From Plantago ovata (Eukaryota; Streptophyta; Magnoliopsida; Lamiales; Plantaginaceae), in assembly GCA_028274465.1 (NCBI GenBank), contig CM051457.1:104717982-104781981 (forward strand): 64,000 nucleotides of DNA. The letters are read 5' to 3'. Below the pieces are notes generated by a model, which saw only the letters and a program-made list of their open reading frames with translations, was not told where the DNA came from and ran no database searches. Positions 49,463-63,863 of this stretch are shown piece by piece; position 1 is the stretch's first letter; each line of letters begins with the position of its first letter. The position numbers were made by a program, and so were the translations under genes.

Positions 49463-52400
49463 TCAGTATACAAAATGCACCTGAATATCTTCCATTTTAT
49501 CCATTCTGCTGCTGATATCCGGCCTAATTGTTTCTTCATGTGTGGTAGCTGCGTCCTGCATGTTTAGAGAGGATATTAGCAGTTTGGAGTCAGTTTTAAC
49601 TATGACTCTCTTGCAGTTCACTATTTCACAAAGATATAATCCAAACCGTAAAGCATAAAACTCAAATATGGCTGCATTTTTCGCGGCCAATAAATTTGGC
49701 GCCTGCCAGTATAAATTGGCCGGATGAATCCCTGATAATTGCTCCAATTCCGGCATTGCCAGTGATGGGATCAAAAGAGCCATCAATGTTAAGACATTTG
49801 TAATTACTTGGAGGTGCATTCCATTTACAAATTTTAGGTATTTTCCCTTGGTTTGTTTTATTTGATTTGAGTTCTTGCATATCCCTAATGAGGTATTGGA
49901 GTCTGATTTTCATTTGTGGTATGTTTATAGCATTCTATAGGAAGAGAAATTCATTTCTTACTTTCCATGCAAGCCATGCAAAGAGTAAGATTTTTTAGCC
50001 TTCTTGTGTGTTGCTGGCTTCTCCAAATATAAGGGGGGAGATGGAATTGCATTGAGTGATCAGGGGTCCCAACCAGTGTCGAATAGGTTGGAAGTTTGGA
50101 CAAGAGAATATGAGATGATTTATATTTTCTTCTTCTTGTTGACATATTTTACAGAGAGGTGTATCAAGTATTCCATAGGAATGGAGTTTATCTGAAGTTG
50201 GGAGTCTATCATGGACTGCCAACCATAATAATTTGATTCTTGGTATAAGTTGAAGGTTCCATATTTTCTTCCATTGCCACTGTGGCCCTATTTTTTGGTT
50301 CTTTGCTATAATCATGTGGTAAGCACTTTTAACAGAGAATTTACCATTTTTTGCAATTCCCCAAATTGATATGTCTGGATCTTTGGATATTGGTATTCTT
50401 AGTATTTCTTCAACAACTTCAAGGGAAGTGTTTGAGTGAGCATTTCAAGGTTCCAGTTGTTGTTTTGTATAAAAGAATTGACCACTTCCTCTTGGTTGTC
50501 AGGGTTATGTACATAGTCTTCAAGAGACTTGTTATTAACCCATTTATCCGTCCAGAAAAGTGTGTTTGCTCCATTTCCAGTATTGGAAGCTAGGCCAGTA
50601 GAAAATAATATTTTTAACTTAATGATGTTTTTCCAAAACCAGCTTTGTTGTGACTTTGAAGTGGCTTGTAGGAAGGTGGAGTGGGGAAAGTATTTATTTT
50701 TATAAACTAAATACCAAAGAGACTTTTTCTCTGAATGCAAGTTCCAGAGATATTTAAGAAGAAAATCCTGATTTAGATCAAGGAGATTTCTTATCCCCAG
50801 TCCACCCTCATCTACAGGTCTGCACACTTGTTTCCAATTTACCTTCACTTTTTTCTTTCCCAAATTTTCACCATTCCATAGAAAGTTTCTGTTGACAGCC
50901 TCCATTTTGTTTAAAGTGGAGGAAGGTAACTGAGCAATACTCATGGAATAGGATGAAATGGTATTAGTGACTACTTTTATTAAGGTTAATCTCCCAGCAT
51001 ATGAGAGGAATCTTGTGTACCATATGTTGATTTTGTTCTGCATTTCATCTAGTGTTTCATCAAAAAGGTCTTTCTTTTTACTGCCAAGTAAAAAGGGAAG
51101 CCCTAAGTATTTGTCTTTCCTTTTGTTATGAATTACTCCAAGTAATTGAGTAATTCTTTGTTTTATGTGTACTGGGGTGTTTAGTGAGAAGAGTATTCTA
51201 CTTTTTATCCAGCAAATATTTTGTCCAGAGGCCCTGCCATATTCTTGAAGGATATTTGTTGGACTTTCCTCAGAGGCTTTGCCAAGGAGAATACAATCAT
51301 CTGCAAAGCAAAGCATTGGTATCATGGGGCCTGATTTATGACATTTTAGTGGCACAAATGTTTTCTCTTGTATTTTAGCCTGAATCATATGGACCAGGAG
51401 TTCTTGGCAAAGTATGAATATGTAGGTGTGAGTGGATCTCCCTGTCTAATGGCTCTTGTGGGTGTCCATGTTTGTGATTCCATTTTATTAACTTTTACCT
51501 TGAAGGATGAGGATTTTATGCAGCTCATGATCAGGTTTACAGAGGGTGGAGGGAAATTGAATTTCCTTAAGGCCATCTCAATAAATTTCCAGTCCAACCT
51601 ATCATAAGCTTTTTCTACATCTAGTTTGAGTGCAAAGAAATGTTGTTTACTTGTTTTCCTCTTTTTGTTCATGGAGTGTAGTAACTGATCATGAGCTATC
51701 ATAACATTGTCAGCTATTTGTCTATTTGGGAAAAAAGCATTTTGGAAGGGTGAGATCATTTGGTGGAGAAGAGGTCTCATTCTATTCACCAAAGTCTTAG
51801 AAATGATTTTATAACTGACATTGCATAAACTTATTGGTTTGAATTCAGCTGGTGTTTGGGGGTTTTGTTTTTTTGGTATGAGGACAATAGTGGTTTGATT
51901 GATGAGAGTGTCCATGGAGGAGGAAGTAAAGAAGTGTTGAACAAATTAAATCACAGACTTGTGGTTGTATGGTGTCCCAATTTTGTGTGTAGAATTTGCT
52001 TCCCAGGCCATCAGGCCCAGGATCTTTGTCATGTCCAATAGATTTAATGGCCTTCCATATCTCATCTTGAGATACTGGTTGAAGAAGTGATTGTTGTTGT
52101 TCTCTTTTCAGCTGAGGAGTGCATAGGTTATGGAAAGGGGTAGTGTCGGTGTCTATTCTTTGTGATTGTTCTTTGAAGAAGGAATAAAAAACTTGGAGAA
52201 TTTCTTCATGATTATAAGTCCACTCTCCATCAAGTTTTTTTATTCCATGTATGTATTTCCTTCTTTGTTGATGTGAAGCACAAGCATGGAAAAACTTGGT
52301 GTTAGCATCTCCAAGTTTTAACCAGTTTCTCTTGGCTCTTTGTTTCCAGACTATTGTTCTTTGTTTTATTAGTGACATGAGTTCTTCTCTTATTTGTTTT

Positions 52401-55400
52401 TCCTTGAGACTCATATCTGGTGGATTGGTGTGTATGTATTTCCAAATATTATGGTACTCGAGTTCTCTTATTTTTTTGTTGAGCATGCTTAGATTGTCAA
52501 GGTGCCAGTTTGGCCCTTCTTCTGCAAACTTTTGTAATGCTACAGATAAGGAGAAGTGTGGATCCTGTATCTGTGTATCCCAGAAGAAATCGAATTGTGG
52601 CTTGAAGGATCTATCTTCAGCCCACATGTTTTCATATTTAAAGTATTTTGGTGTGTGTGTGTGGTTGGATTTAAATCCACCAAAAGCATAGTGTGATCAG
52701 ACACAGTGTTGGCAACATTTCTTACTATACAGTTTGAATACTTATTTATGAAGAATTGATTTGCACAAGCTCTATCTAATCTACTGCAAGCAAAATCTGA
52801 CCCAAATTGATGATTAAAAAAGGTATAAGTTGTGCCTACGGCTCCTAAGTCCATTAGGTTACATTTATTCAAACAATCTCTAAAAGCAGAAATTTGATTC
52901 CAGTTTATACTAGATTTACCACACTTTTCATAATGGTGCAGAACAACATTGAAATCTCCTCAAATTAACGAAGAACCAGACACAAAATTGCTCAAGTAGA
53001 TAAGGTCAGACCACACCTGAGCTTGACGTCCCGGTTGAGTGTAGTTATAGATCGCCAAAAGTGAGGCCTTCTGTTGTATTATGCACTTGCAATGTAGGAT
53101 CCTTGGTGTTGAAATTATCTCCTCGAGATGAACCTGGTCATGGTTCCAGAGCATCCAAATTCCTCCCATATGTGGTGTTTCAGCCGGTGGTGTAACAATA
53201 TGTCTGTTTCTGTATCCAAGTCTCGCCACTCTAGCAACCGCATCATCCAGATTGGCCTGTGTATCCATCAGAATTACCACCAGTGGGTTATAAAGATCAA
53301 TATAATTCTTTACCTCCACCATTTTTTCCTCATTTGCAGACCCTTTCAAATTCCAGAATAGAAACTTCATTGCAGAATTATCAATAACCCGGACCTTCTC
53401 CCCCGTTTTCTCCATCTCCATCATCCCGCCTTCGACGTTTTTGGCCGGGATCGGAGATATCGCTGGTATGATTCCGTTTATTTGGGTTGGAGGACTATGT
53501 TGTGGATGAGAGCTTGCCCTGATGGTTGAGACACATGTAGTCCCGCATATTGTAGATTCACCGTCGTCACCAGTCTTGCTACCTGAACCAGAATTGGCTC
53601 TGAATGGTGTGGACGGAGTGAACTCGTTGGCTGATGTCTTGTCCTGTAATACCCCGCATCCCACATCGCTTAAGAGTGAGTGGAATAAAGGGTATATATG
53701 TTAGACCACCACTCTCACATGGTATGAGGCCTTTTGGGTGATTTCAAAAAGCAAATCCGTGCGGGCTCAGGCCCAAAACGGACAATATCATACTGTTGAG
53801 ACGTGTGTGGGTCCGTCCAGGAGTAACCACGCCGGCCGGATTGGTCGGGTCGTTACAAATGGTATCAGAGCCTAGATCAACCCAAAGCCCGCACCGGGTG
53901 GACGGTTGATAAAGGTTATTGTTAGTTTGTCACCTCCACCACTTAAGGCGCTCGACGAGGACGTCGAGGCTTCAAGGGGGGTAGTTTGTAATGCCCCGCA
54001 TCCCACATCGCTTAAGAGTGATTGGGATAAAGGGTATATATGTTAGACCATCACTCTCACATGGTATGAGGCCTTTTGGGTGATTCCAAAAGCAAATCCG
54101 TGCGGGCTCAGGCCCAAAGCGGACAATATCATACTGTGGGGATGTGTGTGGGTCCGTCCAGGAGTAACCACGCCGGCCGGATTGGTCGGGTCGTTACAAA
54201 TACTTTGTAATGCCCCGCATCCCACATCGCTTAAGAGTGATTGAAATAAAGGGTATATATGTTAGACCACCACTCTCACACGGTATGAGGCCTTTTGGGT
54301 GATTCCAAAAGCAAAACCGTGCGGGCTCAGGCCCAAAGCGGACAATATCATACTGTGGGGATGTGTGTGGGTCCGTCCAGGAGTAACCACGCCGGCCGGA
54401 TTGGTCGGGTCGTTACAAATGGTATCAGAGCCTAGACCAACATAAAACCCGCACCGGATGGACTGTTGGTAAAGGTTATTGTCAGTTTGTCACCCCACCA
54501 CTTAAGGCGCTCGACGAGGACGTCGAGGCTTTAAGCGGGGTAGCTTGTAATACTCCGCATCCCACATCGCTTAAGAGTGAGTGGAATAAAAGGTATATAT
54601 GTTAGACCACCACTCTCACATGGTATGAGGCCTTTTTGGTGATTCCAAAAAGCAAATCCGTGCGGGCTCAGGCCCAAAGCAGACAATATCATACTGTTGA
54701 GACGTGTGTGGGTCTGTCTAGGAGTAACCATGCCGAGCGGATTGGTCGGGTCGTTACATGTCCAATTCCGAATTCACTATCATCTCCTTGTCCAATGCCA
54801 ACTTCAATGAATCCGTCATCATCGTCAAGTTCAAGGAGGGCTCCCCATTCTCCTCCCCCGTCGTCCCATTCATCCTCGGGAGATGCGAAAAACTCGTCGC
54901 CGTCTCCGGGAAGAGGCTCAGCGTAATCGGGTGGATCCTGCAAGGCCAGTGGTCCTGGAAAAGGGGATTTTGACCTATCTGTTGACTGAGTTGTTGGATT
55001 AAGGCTTGGGCTTCCGGACTCAAACTTGGGCTTTGAAACCGGACTGTTGCTGGTGGGCTTGGGGTTGTGGGTTTGGTGTGTTGATCTACGATATAGGCCA
55101 ACTCTGGGTAGAATTTGCATTTGTTGGTCCATTGTGGAGCAGAAATTCGGGTGGTTTTGGGCAGAGCGACTTAGTAGGAAGTTGACAATGGCTTCTCTCA
55201 TTCTCTGACCCCTCATTATGTCCTCCTGTCTTGCTCTGTTTTCTTGTATCATTCGTGAGAGGGATGGGAGTTGACTGGGGTGACTGTGTTGTTGACTTTG
55301 TACCCCTAGGTTTTGGCTTCTTGTTGTCCGTCTCTGATACACTCTCAGTTCCTCCTCTGCTCTCTCCCTTTGTCTTTGTTGTTGTTGCAGAATCTCCAAG

Positions 55401-55504
55401 TGTTGTGTTGGAGGGCTTCTTATGTCCACCGGGTTACTGAATAGTGCTTCATTTACCTCCGGAAGAGTTGTTGGAGAAGCTGTGAGGCAAATCGGATTCT
55501 CCAT
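49463..55504 (-). pseudogene. LINE ORF2 (endonuclease, reverse transcriptase, RNase H) remnant
   Basis: Starts at ATG 55504, 18 bases after the ORF1 stop. A Gln/Arg-rich N-terminal region is cut by the LTR array at 54758-53645. The endonuclease follows (FLFWNLKGS, ETPHMGGIWMLW), with TGA at 52962-52960 where WGDFN-type Trp is expected, then LDRAC and SDHTMLL. A frameshift near 52600 leads to the reverse transcriptase (KDPGPDG, LDVEKAYDRLDW, IRQGDPL, catalytic FADD at 51307-51296), with further shifts near 51900 and 51400. Then come the zinc-binding domain (KLLWLAVHDRLPT, CKIC, HLIFSC) and RNase H (LNIDGSFDP, FEFYALRFGL). Clearly dead. Confidence 0.88.
53645..54758 (+). mobile_element. Tandem TRIM-like LTR array inserted in the LINE
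   Basis: Four LTRs of 212-213 bases (53645-53857, 53987-54198, 54206-54417, 54546-54758), each TGTAATxC...GTTACA. LTRs 1-2 and 3-4 enclose internal domains of 129 and 128 bases that start AATGGTATCAGAGCC (tRNA-Met-type primer site) and end purine-rich (GGGGGGTAG, GCGGGGTAG). LTRs 2 and 3 are separated by only AATACTT. The whole array is flanked by TGTCC on both sides (53640-53644 and 54759-54763). The lack of coding sequence and the tiny size fit TRIM elements. Strand is set by the primer site. Confidence 0.88.
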
Positions 55505-55522
55505 TGTCCCCGATTGGGGGTT

Positions 55523-57423
55523 TTAGTTACATGCAATGTTTTCTTGGACTACTCGGGTTAGGAGTGTCCTTGATGTCTCGTTCGGTGATGATGCTGGTGG
55601 AAGAGGTGTGTATGATGAGAATTGGGGTGATGGGGAGTTTTGAGGTGATGAATTGGGGTCCTGTTTGTGGAGTTTGTTCTGGCTAGTATGTTGCTCTAAG
55701 ATGAACTCATCTTGTTGTTTTTCTTCTCTGTATGTTGCAGGTTTTGGAGGTGGAGTATTGAATGAAGTTGTGGAGTCTGAGTTTGGCTTTCTAGTGTGAT
55801 TAATCTGATGTTCGGCCTTGGAAACAGGCGATTTCTCAGACAGGTAATCATTATTTTGTTGCTGGCGTGCTTGAGTTAATTGAATTGGCGTCTGTTCGGT
55901 TTCTCTCCTTGGTTTTAAATTTTTCCGGCCTCCTGGTTGGTCATCGTGGATTAGGTTTGCATGGGGGTTGATGTGGCTATATTTTGTGGAATGATTACTA
56001 GTATTAATGCCTGAGGAGATTTCCTCTATTATATCGAAGCCTAAATTAGGCCTTTTCTCCTCCTTTTTTCTCTGATCTAGTGTAGGATCTCTTTTATTAT
56101 TTTCCCATCTTTCTTTATTTCTTCCAGTGTTTTCTTCAGGGTAAATATTCTCCTTTCCCTTATTACCGTGTGGTAACTCATTTTTACCGCTGGTGTGGGA
56201 TTTACCTCTCCCTTGTATGTCCCGCCTTGTGGAATTGGAAGAGAAATTTTGACTTCGATGATTTTTGTTGACTATATGCCACATGTCTTCATGTTGTTGT
56301 AAATTCTTCTTTGGTTTTTGCCGGCTAGTTTTCATATCTTCGTCATGATCTTCATTGTCTTGTTCTGCAATTTTGTCTTCATGATCATCACCTTTATTTT
56401 TTGTCGATTGAGTAGGGCAATTTGTGCATAAATAACCCACTTTTCCACATGAGAAGCAGAACTCTAAAGTGAGTTCATATACAATATCTTGGCTCATGTG
56501 GCCAATTTTGATGAATTTTTTCAGTGGTAGTGATGTGTCCACTTCAACACAGATTCGTGCGTACTTGCTCCATTTTTCTTGTGAAGTGTGCCAATCTACT
56601 TTTATCGGCTCGCCGATGGCAGTTCTGGAAGCTGAATCCATATTGCCATGTTTGAGAACGGCGCCCCTGAAGAAGGAAGATAGTCTGGTTTCCATTGTTG
56701 GATGGTCAGGTGGTAATTAAAAAGAAATCAAGGCCCACCAGCAATAGCAACCAGATAATCATTTTGAGAGCAAGTTTTAATAATATGGCAACCCTTACCT
56801 AAATCCATGGAGGTGACTGGATTTTCAAGCTTCCAAAGCCCTTGTAGATGTTTTTCAATTTTAGGTATCGTTTTAGTGAAGCCAACCGTTTGTATGATAA
56901 GTGTATCTCTCCCAGGTTTATAAAGATTATTGAGCTCTGTCTTGGAGAAAAATATTTGATCTTTTGATTTTCCATCTATTTGTGTGGTTGTATCCAAATC
57001 TTCCTCCATCATTTCCATGTCTTGTTCATCTTCACTGACCTCCTGGAGCCATTCGTTGAAGAATTCATGAGGAGATTTTTGTTGGAGAGCCTCTTTGATG
57101 GATTTTTGGTGCTCTGCTTTTGATGCTTGGTGGGTGTTTGCTGTTGCCGATAGCTTGGTTGGTGATTTTTTCCCATCATTTTCAGGAGTGATCTTTTTCC
57201 GGACGTTGGCTTGATGCCGTATTTTTTGGATTTTTCTGTACACTATATTTTTTAATTTTTCTATTTTCTGCTTTTTTTGAAGACATTCAAAGTTGATGTC
57301 CTGTTTAGCGTTAAAGTCGGTACGCGTTTCCTGATTGGATTCGCTCAAGTACTTCACTACTATATATATGCCAACATCAACGATGAAGAAGAGACATCTC
57401 GAGAGCAAGAAGTTTACAACCAA
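55523..57423 (-). pseudogene. LINE ORF1 (DUF4283-like, zinc knuckle) remnant
   Basis: The first segment (57423-56728) has a Lys/Glu-rich region and a DUF4283-like part (NPVTSMDLGKGCHIIKTC, VAIAGGP) stopped by TGA at 56730-56728, where Trp is expected. A frameshift follows. The second segment (56695-55523) has IKVDWHTSQEKWSKYARICVE-type sequence, a CCHC-like knuckle (CFSCGKVGYLCTNC, His replaced by Leu) and a long Lys/Asn/Gln-rich tail. Family knowledge: plant LINE ORF1 is a nucleic-acid chaperone. The first part may not begin at 57423, since the copia LTR may overlap it. Confidence 0.8.
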
Positions 57424-57875
57424 AGAATTCGTTAGAGTCTTTCTTGTTTAGTTGTTTGTTTTTGAGTCTTTATACTAGTTTATATGCTAGATCTCTCTAA
57501 CAACGTATTGAGAATAGAATAGATAGATTGGATTCTATATCATTGTGAGGTGACTAGTATTGTTTCAGCTAAGATAGAATAGGGAGTATACAGCGTTGTA
57601 CGAATATATTCTTCTTAGTGTTTTTTCTGCCTTGACTGGGCATCAAGCTAGCTATCAAAAGCTGCTTGAAAATTTCCAAACACAAGTTCTTATTTACTTT
57701 CCGCTGTGCTTAATATTCTGATATATATTACTTGTGTTTGTCTGACTAATCTACAGGTCGTAGTTGTGGATTACTGAGGTGTTATCGTACAAATTGTTCA
57801 ACCTCTTTGATAACTCCTGCTTACTGGCGCAGATTGTTCCTATTAACAAGTTATTATCGATCCTTAATTCTTTCA
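57330..57875 (+). repeat. Probable 5' LTR of the SIRE-like element
   Basis: Ends TTTCA two bases before the primer site. A TATA-like CTATATATATGCC lies near 57359. The left border against the LINE cannot be fixed without a second LTR. Confidence 0.45.
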
Positions 57876-57877
57876 AT

Positions 57878-57893
57878 TGGCATCTAGAGCTTG
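57878..57893 (+). promoter_or_regulatory. Primer binding site of the SIRE-like element
   Basis: TGGCATCTAGAGCTTG, a variant of the common TGGTATCAGAGC site complementary to initiator tRNA-Met. Confidence 0.6.
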
Positions 57894-57929
57894 TTATCTT
57901 TTATACGTAATTGTTTTTAGGTACAAAAG

Positions 57930-60900
57930 ATGGACTCCGCCAATCCGAACCTTGAAAGGCTCCCGATTCTTGATGGAGCAAACTATGCTTACTGGTTATT
58001 GCGTATGCGTATATACTTGAAATCTTTGGATGCAGGTGTTTGGCAATCTGTTGAGGAGGAATTTATTTATCCCAAGAAAAAGGCTGATCTACATGGAGAC
58101 ATATTGCCAAAAGAACTCAAGGACTATACTGAAAAAAAGAAAACATGAGCTTCTAACAATGAAAAAGCTCTTAATGCTATTTTTTCTTGGGTTGATATGC
58201 ATATGTTTAAACTAATCCAAAACTGTGGTACAACTAAGAGTGCTTGGGATATTCTCCAAAGACATTGTGAAGGTGATTCAAAGGTGAAAGATACCAGAAT
58301 CAGACTGCTACATAGCAAGTTTGAACTACTTAGGATGGAGGAAGATGAAGACATCAACACTTACTTTACCAAGATCCTTGACATTGCTAATGAGTCACAC
58401 CAACTTGGCGAACCCATGGCAAACAAATTCTGGTACGTAAAGCTATTAGGTCCTTACCTCCTAGATTTAATGTCAAAGTCTCTGCTATTGAAGAAAGTTA
58501 TAGTTTAGCAACCTTGGACTTAACCACTCTTATGAATATTTTGAAAAACTATGAGCTTCATCTTATGGATCAAGAGGAAAATTATGGTAAAGGTTCCAAA
58601 GTTTTTAAAACTACTCAAGCTGATAGTGATGATGACATTGATATTAATGATTTTGATCCTGAGCATTCCAAAGCCTTTATTGCCCAAGCCACAAAGTTTT
58701 TCAAAAAGTATCATCCAAAAAAATCCAAGTCTAAGTATAGTTCTGAAACCTCCACATCCAAAAATCCTTCCAAAGGCAATTTTAAAAGCTCTTCCCATAG
58801 AAAAGATACTGTCCCTACCTCTAGTTCAAGTTCTAGGGATCTCGATAAGATTCAGTGCAGGGAATGCAAAGGATGGGGACACTACCGCAATGAATGCGCC
58901 AATCTTCGTAGACTCAAAGGATTGAAAGTCAACTGGGTGGAGACTGATGATGCAGCGGATGATGGAAGTGATGATGAGAAGCCTGACTCAGATGCAGATA
59001 CTGATGTAGTTGCTCTACATGCTGTAATTTGTGATTCACATGAAGGAGTTGATCCAGAGGGTTACTCAACACCAAACTTAACTCCTATCCAGGTAACTGA
59101 TGTTTCTTGTGATTTAATTTGTCTACACAGCTCTGTTGAATCTGATGCAGGGGAAGAGACTGATAAGGATGCGGATGAGCAAATATTTGAAGAAGAAGCC
59201 ATTGTTGAGCTTCAAGAGGTGTATGACAAGTTGCTCAAAATTTGCAGCAAACAGAAGAAGGTAATCAGTAAGTTGACCAGTGAGAATGATAGCTTGAAAG
59301 AGGTAACCACTAATCTTGAAGTTGCATTGACTAAAAGAGATATTGCATTCAATACTGTTAGTGAAAAACTTGCTAAGTCTGAACGTACTCTTGAGAACTA
59401 TGTTAAGTCTGCTGGTATGCTAGAAACATGTTTAGGACAGGGTAATACTGGAACCAATGGTTTAGGTTATACTAAACTGAAAGAAAGAACTGATAATCGC
59501 TATTTTCCTGAAGGTCCTGTTTTTGTAAAACCACAAGTAGTAGAAACTAAAAGTTCTAAACCCAAGGTGTCAAAAGCCAAAGGCAAGAAACTCAAGGAAT
59601 CTACTGCTAGTGAGAATTCTTCTACTCCGAAAAGAATCTATAAATGCAGTTTCTGCAAAAATGAAGGTCACATCAAACCTTGCTGTAGATCTTTTCACAA
59701 AACCTTTATGAAAAAACAGGATAGTTCAAAGGAGTTAACTGAGGAGTCACCTAACACCTCTGATAACACCTTATCTACTGCGACATCAAGTTCTCCCTCT
59801 CAGTCTGATAAGTCTAATGACCTCACATGCAATGTTGTTTTAGCTGCTGTGGATACTGACATTGCAGGTACATGGTACTTTGATAGTGGTTGTTCCCGTC
59901 ATATGACTGGAAGAAAGGAATTTCTAACCAATTTTGTTGCTAGGGACTCTGGAACTGTCACTTATGGTGGTGGAACCAAAGGAAAAATTCTTGGTACTGG
60001 TATACTGAATGTTACAGGATTTCCAGCTTTGAAGGATGTTTATCTGGTCGATGGACTTAAGGCGAATCTTATTAGCATTAGCCAACTTTGTGATGCTAAC
60101 CTTAATGTCAAATTTGACAAAACTTCATGTACTGTTTACAATGCTGCAAATAAGTGTGTGATGACAGGTCAAAGGTCAGGTGATAATTGCTATTCGACTG
60201 GTAGTCACTTGCTGTGCAATCAAGTCAAGGTAGAAGATGCACAACTCTGACATCAAAAGCTTGGTCACATGAACTACAGGAGCATGGACAAACTTCTCAA
60301 ACAGGAAGCTGTTTAAGGTGTGCCAAAGCTTTCTAAATCAGGAAAAATTGTGTGTGGTGATTGTTTGAAGGGTAAGCAGACACGAGTTGCTCATAGTGTT
60401 GCTCAACCCTCCGTGCAACCCTCAGGTAGAAAGGATGAAGCAGGTACTCTGGAAATAGTTCAATTGCCTACAGGTACTCAAAACATGCATGTCGACAGAC
60501 CAGCAAATCCGACATCAGATGGAGTTGCTCATGGAGTTGACCTAACTCCCGCGGCTGCTGCTGATACGGAACCTGAAAATCCTACTTCTAAGGATCCGTT
60601 GCCACCACCTCCCAGTCCTGAATCCACTGCTGATACAGTAACTGCTGCTGCACGTGACCCATCTACTGGCACCGATGAGGATCAAGAAGAAGACGTGGAT
60701 GAAGGAGATGCTACTGATGGTACTCCTTCCACGCGGCTGAGAAGAAAAGCCAAGGTTGATTACAGAAAGCTTGTAGGTCTTAAGGCTAATATGGTAATGA
60801 CATGTGTTTGTTGTTCACATGCGGCACATGCCAAGGTACGTCATACTTGTTATGTATCTTCTATTGAGCCTAAGAATGTCAAAGAAGCCTTAACTGATTC

Positions 60901-62403
60901 ACTTGGGATAGTGGCTATGCAAGAAAAATTGAACCAGTTTGTTAAGAATAAAGTCTGGACCTTAGTACCTAGACCTCACAATACAAATGTTATTGGTGCT
61001 AAATGGATTTTTAAAAACAAAACTGATGAAACTGGTACAGTCGTTAGAAATAAAGCTAGGTTAGTAGCCCAAGGCTATATATAGGTAGAAGGAATTGACT
61101 ATGATGAAACCTTTGCTCCTGTTACTAGAATTGAATCTATTAGACTGCTTCTTGCTATTGCATGCTACTTAAAGATAACTTTGTATCAAATGGATGTTAA
61201 AGGTGCTTTCTTGCATGGCAATATTGATGTTGATGCTTATATGGAACAACCTAAAGGCTTTGAGGATCCTTTTCACCCTGATTATGTGTACAAACTTGAT
61301 AAAGCTGTTTATGGTCTCAAACAAGATCCTAGAGCTTGGTATGAGAAGCTAACTAAGTTTTTGCTTGAGTTTGGCTTATTCGAGGTACAGGTGACAGGAC
61401 TCTCTTTATTCTCAGAATCGACTCTCATATTTGTGTTGCTCAAATCTATGTGGATGATATTGTGTTTGGTTCTACTGATAAACTCTTCTTGACAAGTTTG
61501 TCAAAACCATGCCTTCTACGTTTGAGATGAGTATGATAGGTGAGTTGAACTACTTTTTGGGGTTGCAAATCAAACAACAAAAGGATGGATTGTTCTTATA
61601 TCAGTCCAAATATGCAAAGAACCTTGTGAAACGGTTTGGCCTGGACAATGCAAAGGTGCTGAAAACTCCTATGAGCTCTAGCGTGAAGATCAGTAAAGAA
61701 GGAGAAGGTGAAAGTGTTGATCCTACTCTATACAGATCCATGATTGGTAGCTTGCTATATCTATCAGCCTCTAGACCCGATATTATGTATGCGGTATGTG
61801 TGTGTGCTAGGTATCAGTCTGATCCCAAAACCACCCACCTAAATGTTGTCAAGAGAATCCTCAGGTATATTTCTGGCACCATTGAACTTGGTATATGCTA
61901 TACTAGAGATACTTCTTTACAACTTGTTGGTTTTTCTGATTCTGATTGGGCTGGAGATCTTGATGATAGGAAGTCTACTAGTGGAGTATGTTTTTATTTA
62001 GGAAATAACTTGGTTTCTTGGTTTAGCAAAAAGCAAAATTGTGTCTCATTGTCTACAGCTGAGTCTGAGTATGTTGCCGCTGGTACTCAGCTTTGACAAG
62101 CAGGGTGCCACGCAACTTCTTTGGCTTAGATCTATGTTATCTGATTATGGTCTTAAATGTGAGTCAGTTTTGTTATTATGTGATAACTTAAGTGCAATAC
62201 ATTTGTCTCATAACCCAGTACATCATTCTAGGTCTAAGCACATAGACATAAGACATCATTTTTGAGAGAACTTGTTGAGGCCAACATTCTAAGTATGGAT
62301 CATATCGAAACAACCAACCAACTTGCTGATCTGTTCACCAAGCCCTTAGATACTGAGAGATTTCTAAGTCTTAGGAGGTCTCTTGGTCTTTGCTTTCACT
62401 AAA
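57930..62403 (+). pseudogene. gag-pol: SIRE-like copia gag-pol remnant
   Basis: Gag starts at ATG 57930 (PILDGANYAYWLLRM), has a frameshift at about 58145 and a stop at 58506. A CCHC knuckle (CRECKGWGHYRNEC) lies near 58855-58896, followed by a coiled coil. Protease FDSGCSRHMTG lies near 59878. TGA at 60248-60250 replaces the Trp before HQKLGHMN, and TAA follows at 60314. After CGDCLKGKQTRVAHS the frame jumps straight into the linker before reverse transcriptase, so the integrase DDE core is deleted. Reverse transcriptase has WIFKNKTDETG, a stop at 61082, a frameshift near 61385, YVDD at 61447-61458, and RNase H with SDSDWAGD; another shift lies near 62090. Confidence 0.85.

Positions 62404-63863
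<1,460 letters not shown>

Larger units (their letters stand above)
49240..57423 (-). mobile_element. Decayed plant L1-type LINE with RNase H
   Basis: The 5' to 3' order on the minus strand is ORF1 (57423-55523), ORF2 with endonuclease, reverse transcriptase, zinc-binding tail and RNase H (55504-49463), then a short tail ending in an A run (T run at about 49240-49252). Stops, frameshifts and a 1.1-kb LTR-array insertion break both frames. The 5' end abuts the LTR of the copia element to the right, so the exact start is uncertain. Confidence 0.9.
57300..62403 (+). mobile_element. Decayed SIRE-like Ty1/copia element lacking the integrase core
   Basis: 5' LTR (uncertain start, end near 57875), primer site, gag, protease, truncated GAG-pre-integrase, a hydrophilic linker, reverse transcriptase and RNase H in copia order. 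A long gag with coiled coil and zinc knuckle, and a Pro/Thr-rich linker before reverse transcriptase, are SIRE/Maximus-like. No 3' LTR was recognised to the right. Confidence 0.8.

Noticed and set aside
54043..54731. Short minus-strand frames in the LTR array
   Set aside because: Repeated in every LTR copy and without domains; TRIM LTRs are non-coding.
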